Positions 23,082-26,515 of a stretch of 26,515 nt of DNA are shown one piece after another. The DNA is from UBA830 sp036339975 (lineage in GTDB: Bacteria > Pseudomonadota > Alphaproteobacteria > MPNO01 > UBA830), in NCBI GenBank assembly GCA_036339975.1, contig JAYYZV010000083.1:1-26515 (forward strand). The letters are read 5' to 3'. The position numbers and the translations under genes are program-made. The notes beneath the pieces were generated by a model. That model saw nothing but the letters and a program-made list of their open reading frames with translations. It was not told the DNA's origin and did no database searches. Each line of letters begins with the position of its first letter. The first letter of the stretch is position 1.

Positions 23082-23990
23082 CTATTGAGGTTGCCAGAGG
23101 GAAATTAGCCCGTCAAGTGTAAGTCGTTCAGACAAAAACGTTTTTCGCACCAAACTATCGAGTTGAAGAAGTAGGCTGCGACCTTCGGGTTGTATACGTA
23201 CAGTCCGGATTTTGACGTCTGCGGGCAACTTTTTGTTCTCCACTAGCCAAGCCTTAGCATCCTCTTCCCCACCGATTTGATCAACCAGACCCACCCGCAG
23301 CGCTTGTACCCCTGTAAACACGCGGCCGTCCGAAAATTTGGCGGCATCGGCTTCAGTCAAATAACGGCGTCGAATCACCATTTCCTGGAACATGCTATAC
23401 ATCTCTGCAACCAACGACTGAGTTGCCGCCTCAACCTCTGGTGTAACAGGCTCAAGTGGGGATGGCGCTGCTTTGAGCAATCCGCTTTTGAATGACCGAG
23501 CCGAAATACCTACCATTTTTAGGAGTTTGGTAATTTCCGTGGTCTGCAGGATAACCCCTATTGAGCCGGTCAGCGTTCCTTTGCGCGCGAATAGCCGGTC
23601 GGTGGCTATCGCCGTCATATATGCTGCAGAGGTCGCTATACTTCCCATCACCGCCACCAAAGGTTTTTCTTCGCCCAGCGCGAGCAGGGCATTGTGAAGA
23701 GTCTCGCCTCCCACAACCGTCCCACCGGGACTGTCGATGCAGACGATTACGGCCTTTACAGAATCGTTCTGAGCGAGTTTACGGATTTTGCGAATGCGGG
23801 CGGCGTCGTGGACGATAAGACCCCTCACCTCCACCCGAGCAATAAAATTCTCGCCGCCGAGTGGATCGCTGAACCGAGTATAGCCAATTACGGTCGCTCC
23901 AACCACCGCTACGATTGTAGCTATACGCCAGAACGTCAAACGACGTTTCAGCCGAAGCCGGTCAACAAGATAGTCAGATTCGAAGGCCAT
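23082..23990 (-). CDS. sppA: Signal peptide peptidase SppA (short, single-domain type)
   Basis: A 302-residue membrane-anchored serine protease of family S49 that degrades cleaved signal peptides. One membrane segment lies at residues 20-38. IDSPGG (85-90), SIATSAAYMTA with nucleophile S121, and FKSGLLKAAPSP with general base K173 are present. The 52-residue Ser-Lys spacing equals that of Bacillus subtilis SppA (S147/K199). It is half the size of Escherichia coli SppA, as expected for a form that assembles from identical subunits. The ATG at 23990 follows GAGG by 4 nt. It lies 53 bp after rpsA. Confidence 0.95.
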   Translation of the reverse strand: MAFESDYLVDRLRLKRRLTFWRIATIVAVVGATVIGYTRFSDPLGGENFIARVEVRGLIVHDAARIRKIRKLAQNDSVKAVIVCIDSPGGTVVGGETLHNALLALGEEKPLVAVMGSIATSAAYMTAIATDRLFARKGTLTGSIGVILQTTEITKLLKMVGISARSFKSGLLKAAPSPLEPVTPEVEAATQSLVAEMYSMFQEMVIRRRYLTEADAAKFSDGRVFTGVQALRVGLVDQIGGEEDAKAWLVENKKLPADVKIRTVRIQPEGRSLLLQLDSLVRKTFLSERLTLDGLISLWQPQ

Positions 23991-24037
23991 CTCACCTCAT
24001 GCGCCGGTGGCGTTAATCCGCACTAGGGGTTACGTGA

Positions 24038-24055
24038 GAGCAATCAGGATTGCTC
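24038..24055. repeat. 18-bp inverted repeat across the rpsA stop codon
   Basis: GAGCAATC (24038-24045) and GATTGCTC (24048-24055) are perfect arms with a 2-bp centre, covering the end of rpsA. On the minus strand no T run follows, so a classical intrinsic terminator is not shown. It could still form a 3'-end or intercistronic RNA hairpin before sppA. Confidence 0.4.
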
Positions 24056-25882
24056 TTTATCTTCCTGGGCGGCTTCTGTCGTTTCGGCAGGGTGGTCCCC
24101 ACCCGCTTCCTCTTCCGCGAGCACTTCTTCGGGCCCAGCATCTTCAACCGAGGACCCATCAGCATCTGTGTCGCCTTCTTCCCGGGCTTTATTCAAAGCC
24201 GCGCCAAGAATATCACCGAGGCTAGCGCCAGAATCAGATGAACCAAAGTCAGCCATGGCCTTTTTTTCTTCCGCCATCTCATGTGCCTTAACTGAAAGGC
24301 TCAGCTTGCGGTCCCGCTTGTCGACGTTGGTAACTCGGGCGTCAACGCGGTCGCCGACGGCATAGCGGTCAGGCCGCTGCTCGCTACGTTCACGGGATAG
24401 GTCTGCTCGGCGAATAAAACCCGGGAGAGAACCGGAGACTGTGACTTCTAGGCCTCCCTCGGTAATCGCTGCCACCGTGCAGGTAACAATGTCGCCCTTC
24501 GCTATGCCTTCTATGGCAGCGGCCAGAGGATCTTCTGACAGTTGCTTAACGCCAAGGCTGATACGTTCCTTTTCGACATCAATGTCGATGATGCGTGCCG
24601 TTATGACCTGACCCTTTTCATATTCCTTGACAGCCTCTTCACCATCCACTTCCCACGACAGGTCCGAAAGGTGAACCATACCGTCGATTTCTCCCTTAAG
24701 GCCCACAAATAGACCGAATTCGGTGATGTTTTTTATCTCACCTTCGATATCGCCGCCGACTCCATGCCCGGCCGCAAAAGCATCCCACGGATTATCGTGG
24801 CACTGCTTAAGGCCGAGGCTAATACGGCGTTTCTGAGAGTCTACCTCAAGCACCATGATGTCGACTTCTTGGCTGGTAGAGACAATCTTGCCCGGGTGGA
24901 CGTTCTTCTTGGTCCAACTCATCTCGGATACATGGACTAGGCCCTCCACGCCGGGCTCCAGTTCTACGAACGCACCGTAGTCGGTGATGTTGCTGACACG
25001 CCCGCTGAATTTGGTTCCGATCGGATATTTTGCCTCCACGCCTTCCCACGGATCCGCATCCAGCTGCTTCATGCCGAGTGAGATACGCTGGGTTTCAGAA
25101 TTATAGCGGATTACCTGTACTTTGACTGTCTGACCGATAGATAGGGCCTCAGTAGGGTGGTTAATCCGGCGCCACGCAATATCGGTGACGTGCAGAAGGC
25201 CATCAACGCCTCCGAGGTCTACGAATGCGCCGTAATCAGTGATGTTCTTGACCATACCTTCAAGAATTTGACCTTCCTGTAGGTTTGCGAGAAGTTCGTT
25301 TCGCTGCTCGGTCCGCGATTCCTCCAGGACAGCGCGACGGGAGACGACTATATTGCCGCGGCGGCGATCCATTTTCAGAATCTGGAACGGTTGTGGGATG
25401 CCCATTAGCGGGCCGACGTCTCGGATCGGGCGCACATCAACTTGGCTACCCGGCAGGAAAGCTACTGCGCCGGCAAGATCGACGGTGAAACCACCTTTGA
25501 CCCGGCCGAAGATCGTGCCGTCTACTCGTTCGGTTTTTTCGAAGGCGACCTCAAGCTGTGTCCAAGCTTCTTCGCGGCGGGCACGCTCTCGACTAAGCAC
25601 AGCTTCGCCGTTCTTGTTTTCCATACGTTCGAGGTAAACGTCGACGACGTCGCCCACACCGATCTCAGCAGCCTGTCCCGGTACACCGAATTCCTTTAGC
25701 GGCACCCGCCCCTCGGACTTCAGCCCAACATCAATCAAAACGTTGTCGCCCTCTATTAAGAGAACGGTGCCTTTAATGACAGAGCCTTCAGCTAGATTCC
25801 CATCGGCAAGACTTTCTTCGAGGAGGGTCGCAAAATCTTCTTTGAACGCTGCGCCGGCAGCGGTTGAGGTGTCGGTAGCCAT
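24044..25882 (-). CDS. rpsA: 30S ribosomal protein S1
   Basis: A 612-residue ribosomal protein that binds mRNA on the small subunit. Six S1 (OB-fold) domains are visible in order between residues 35 and about 535. Domains 3-5 are the clearest, each with a GxVxNITDYGAFV or ITEFGLFV strand and a HVSEMSW- or HLSDLSW-like segment. The last 70 residues are acidic and low-complexity (EEVLAEEEAGG). Two ATGs lie side by side (25885 and 25882); AGGA is 6 nt from the second and only 3 from the first, so the second is preferred. cmk is directly upstream, the classic cmk-rpsA pair. Confidence 0.98.
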   Translation of the reverse strand: MATDTSTAAGAAFKEDFATLLEESLADGNLAEGSVIKGTVLLIEGDNVLIDVGLKSEGRVPLKEFGVPGQAAEIGVGDVVDVYLERMENKNGEAVLSRERARREEAWTQLEVAFEKTERVDGTIFGRVKGGFTVDLAGAVAFLPGSQVDVRPIRDVGPLMGIPQPFQILKMDRRRGNIVVSRRAVLEESRTEQRNELLANLQEGQILEGMVKNITDYGAFVDLGGVDGLLHVTDIAWRRINHPTEALSIGQTVKVQVIRYNSETQRISLGMKQLDADPWEGVEAKYPIGTKFSGRVSNITDYGAFVELEPGVEGLVHVSEMSWTKKNVHPGKIVSTSQEVDIMVLEVDSQKRRISLGLKQCHDNPWDAFAAGHGVGGDIEGEIKNITEFGLFVGLKGEIDGMVHLSDLSWEVDGEEAVKEYEKGQVITARIIDIDVEKERISLGVKQLSEDPLAAAIEGIAKGDIVTCTVAAITEGGLEVTVSGSLPGFIRRADLSRERSEQRPDRYAVGDRVDARVTNVDKRDRKLSLSVKAHEMAEEKKAMADFGSSDSGASLGDILGAALNKAREEGDTDADGSSVEDAGPEEVLAEEEAGGDHPAETTEAAQEDKEQS

Positions 25883-25988
25883 CATAAATCCTAGTTATCC
25901 CTTTCTGGGAACATAAACGACGTCCGCGGGACATGAGCCGTAACTGCATCATCCCCGAAAGACCCGATAAACTGCTCCATTTGTCCCA

Positions 25989-26515
25989 CTAGCGGATAAA
26001 GGACATTGCCAAGGCGAATACGGCATCAGCGTTTAGATTTGTCGTATCAATGACAGACGCGTCAGCTGCGGGTGCCAGAGGTGCGACGGCGCGGGTTCTA
26101 TCCCGGTGGTCACGTTCCTTCATATCCTGCAGAACGCGCGAATGTATACTCTGATAGCCCTTCTCCTGCAACTCTTTTACCCGCCGAGCAGCCCGGACCT
26201 CTATATCTGCATCTATAAATAGCTTGTAGCTGGCATGTGGACAGATAACTGTCCCGATATCTCGACCATCTAATACGGCCCCGGGGGCGTCGTTGGGTGG
26301 CGTGGTCGCAAAACTGCGCTGCAACTCAACCAAGGCGATACGGACATCCCGATTTTCGGCGACGATGCCGGCTGCCTGTCCCGTAGCTTCATCTCGTAAC
26401 GCAGGATTCGCAAGATCCGTTTTTGCAAGATTCAGGGCGCGCGCGGCCTGCGCTGCGGACTTTTTGTCTGCAGGGTTCTTCTCATCGTCGATCATGGACA
26501 GTCCAACCGCGCGGT
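25989..26515 (-). CDS. cmk: Cytidylate kinase, N-terminal part outside the window
   Basis: The frame is open from the right edge to the stop at 25989, giving about 174 C-terminal residues of a protein normally 210-230 long. The first visible residues RAVGLS correspond to the end of the family's LYRAVG motif, so the P-loop lies just outside; the ATG at 26495 is internal. VLDGRDIGTVICPHA is the CMP-binding signature, and RDHRDRTRAVAPLAPAADA with IDTT is the lid and base region. It phosphorylates CMP and dCMP. It lies 106 bp upstream of rpsA. Confidence 0.95.
   Translation of the reverse strand, partial: RAVGLSMIDDEKNPADKKSAAQAARALNLAKTDLANPALRDEATGQAAGIVAENRDVRIALVELQRSFATTPPNDAPGAVLDGRDIGTVICPHASYKLFIDADIEVRAARRVKELQEKGYQSIHSRVLQDMKERDHRDRTRAVAPLAPAADASVIDTTNLNADAVFALAMSFIR

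Overview
The window looks like ordinary chromosome of a free-living alphaproteobacterium with a Rhodospirillales-like gene order and moderate GC. The main evidence is synteny and protein types. These are a cmk-rpsA-sppA-ihfB-lapA-pyrF-trpF-trpB-trpA-accD-folC run on the minus strand, and a Suv3-like helicase / S4 protein / seven-iron ferredoxin / CarD neighbourhood. No phage, insertion sequence, CRISPR array or plasmid function was seen.

Left part (1-7079). An acyl-CoA dehydrogenase cut by the window edge is followed by an APH-fold phosphotransferase and a DUF6285-like small protein. Together they resemble the LvaC/LvaA/LvaB set of Pseudomonas putida and the ACAD10/ACAD11 fusion of animals, which degrade 4-hydroxyacyl-CoAs through a phosphorylated intermediate. 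Next comes a complete four-gene metal ABC importer of the Mn/Zn/Fe (TroABCD/SitABCD) type. Its first permease carries an extra C-terminal domain resembling a DtxR repressor that has lost its metal ligands. A minus-strand tRNA-Arg(CCU) closes this part.

Middle part (7080-14472, mostly minus strand). A PagL-type lipid A deacylase is preceded by a 43-codon reading frame, not previously listed, that has a perfect Shine-Dalgarno sequence and a 4-nt stop/start overlap with the deacylase. Further along are a proline iminopeptidase, a CarD regulator with a histone-H1-like lysine/alanine tail, ferredoxin FdxA, a TerB-family protein, a plus-strand DUF938 methyltransferase, an S4 RNA-binding protein with a TTG start, and the Suv3-like RNA helicase.

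Right part (14473-26515). htpG runs on the plus strand behind a likely heat-shock promoter. It converges on a long minus-strand housekeeping block: folC, accD, trpA, trpB, trpF and pyrF with several 4-nt stop/start overlaps, then lapA-like, ihfB, sppA, rpsA, and cmk cut by the right edge. These genes link tryptophan, pyrimidine, fatty-acid and folate synthesis with translation and chromosome architecture.

The most interesting items are the coupled small reading frame before the lipid A deacylase, the 4-hydroxyacyl-CoA module, the permease with a degenerate DtxR-like tail, and the CarD tail. None of them amounts to a clearly new system from sequence alone.
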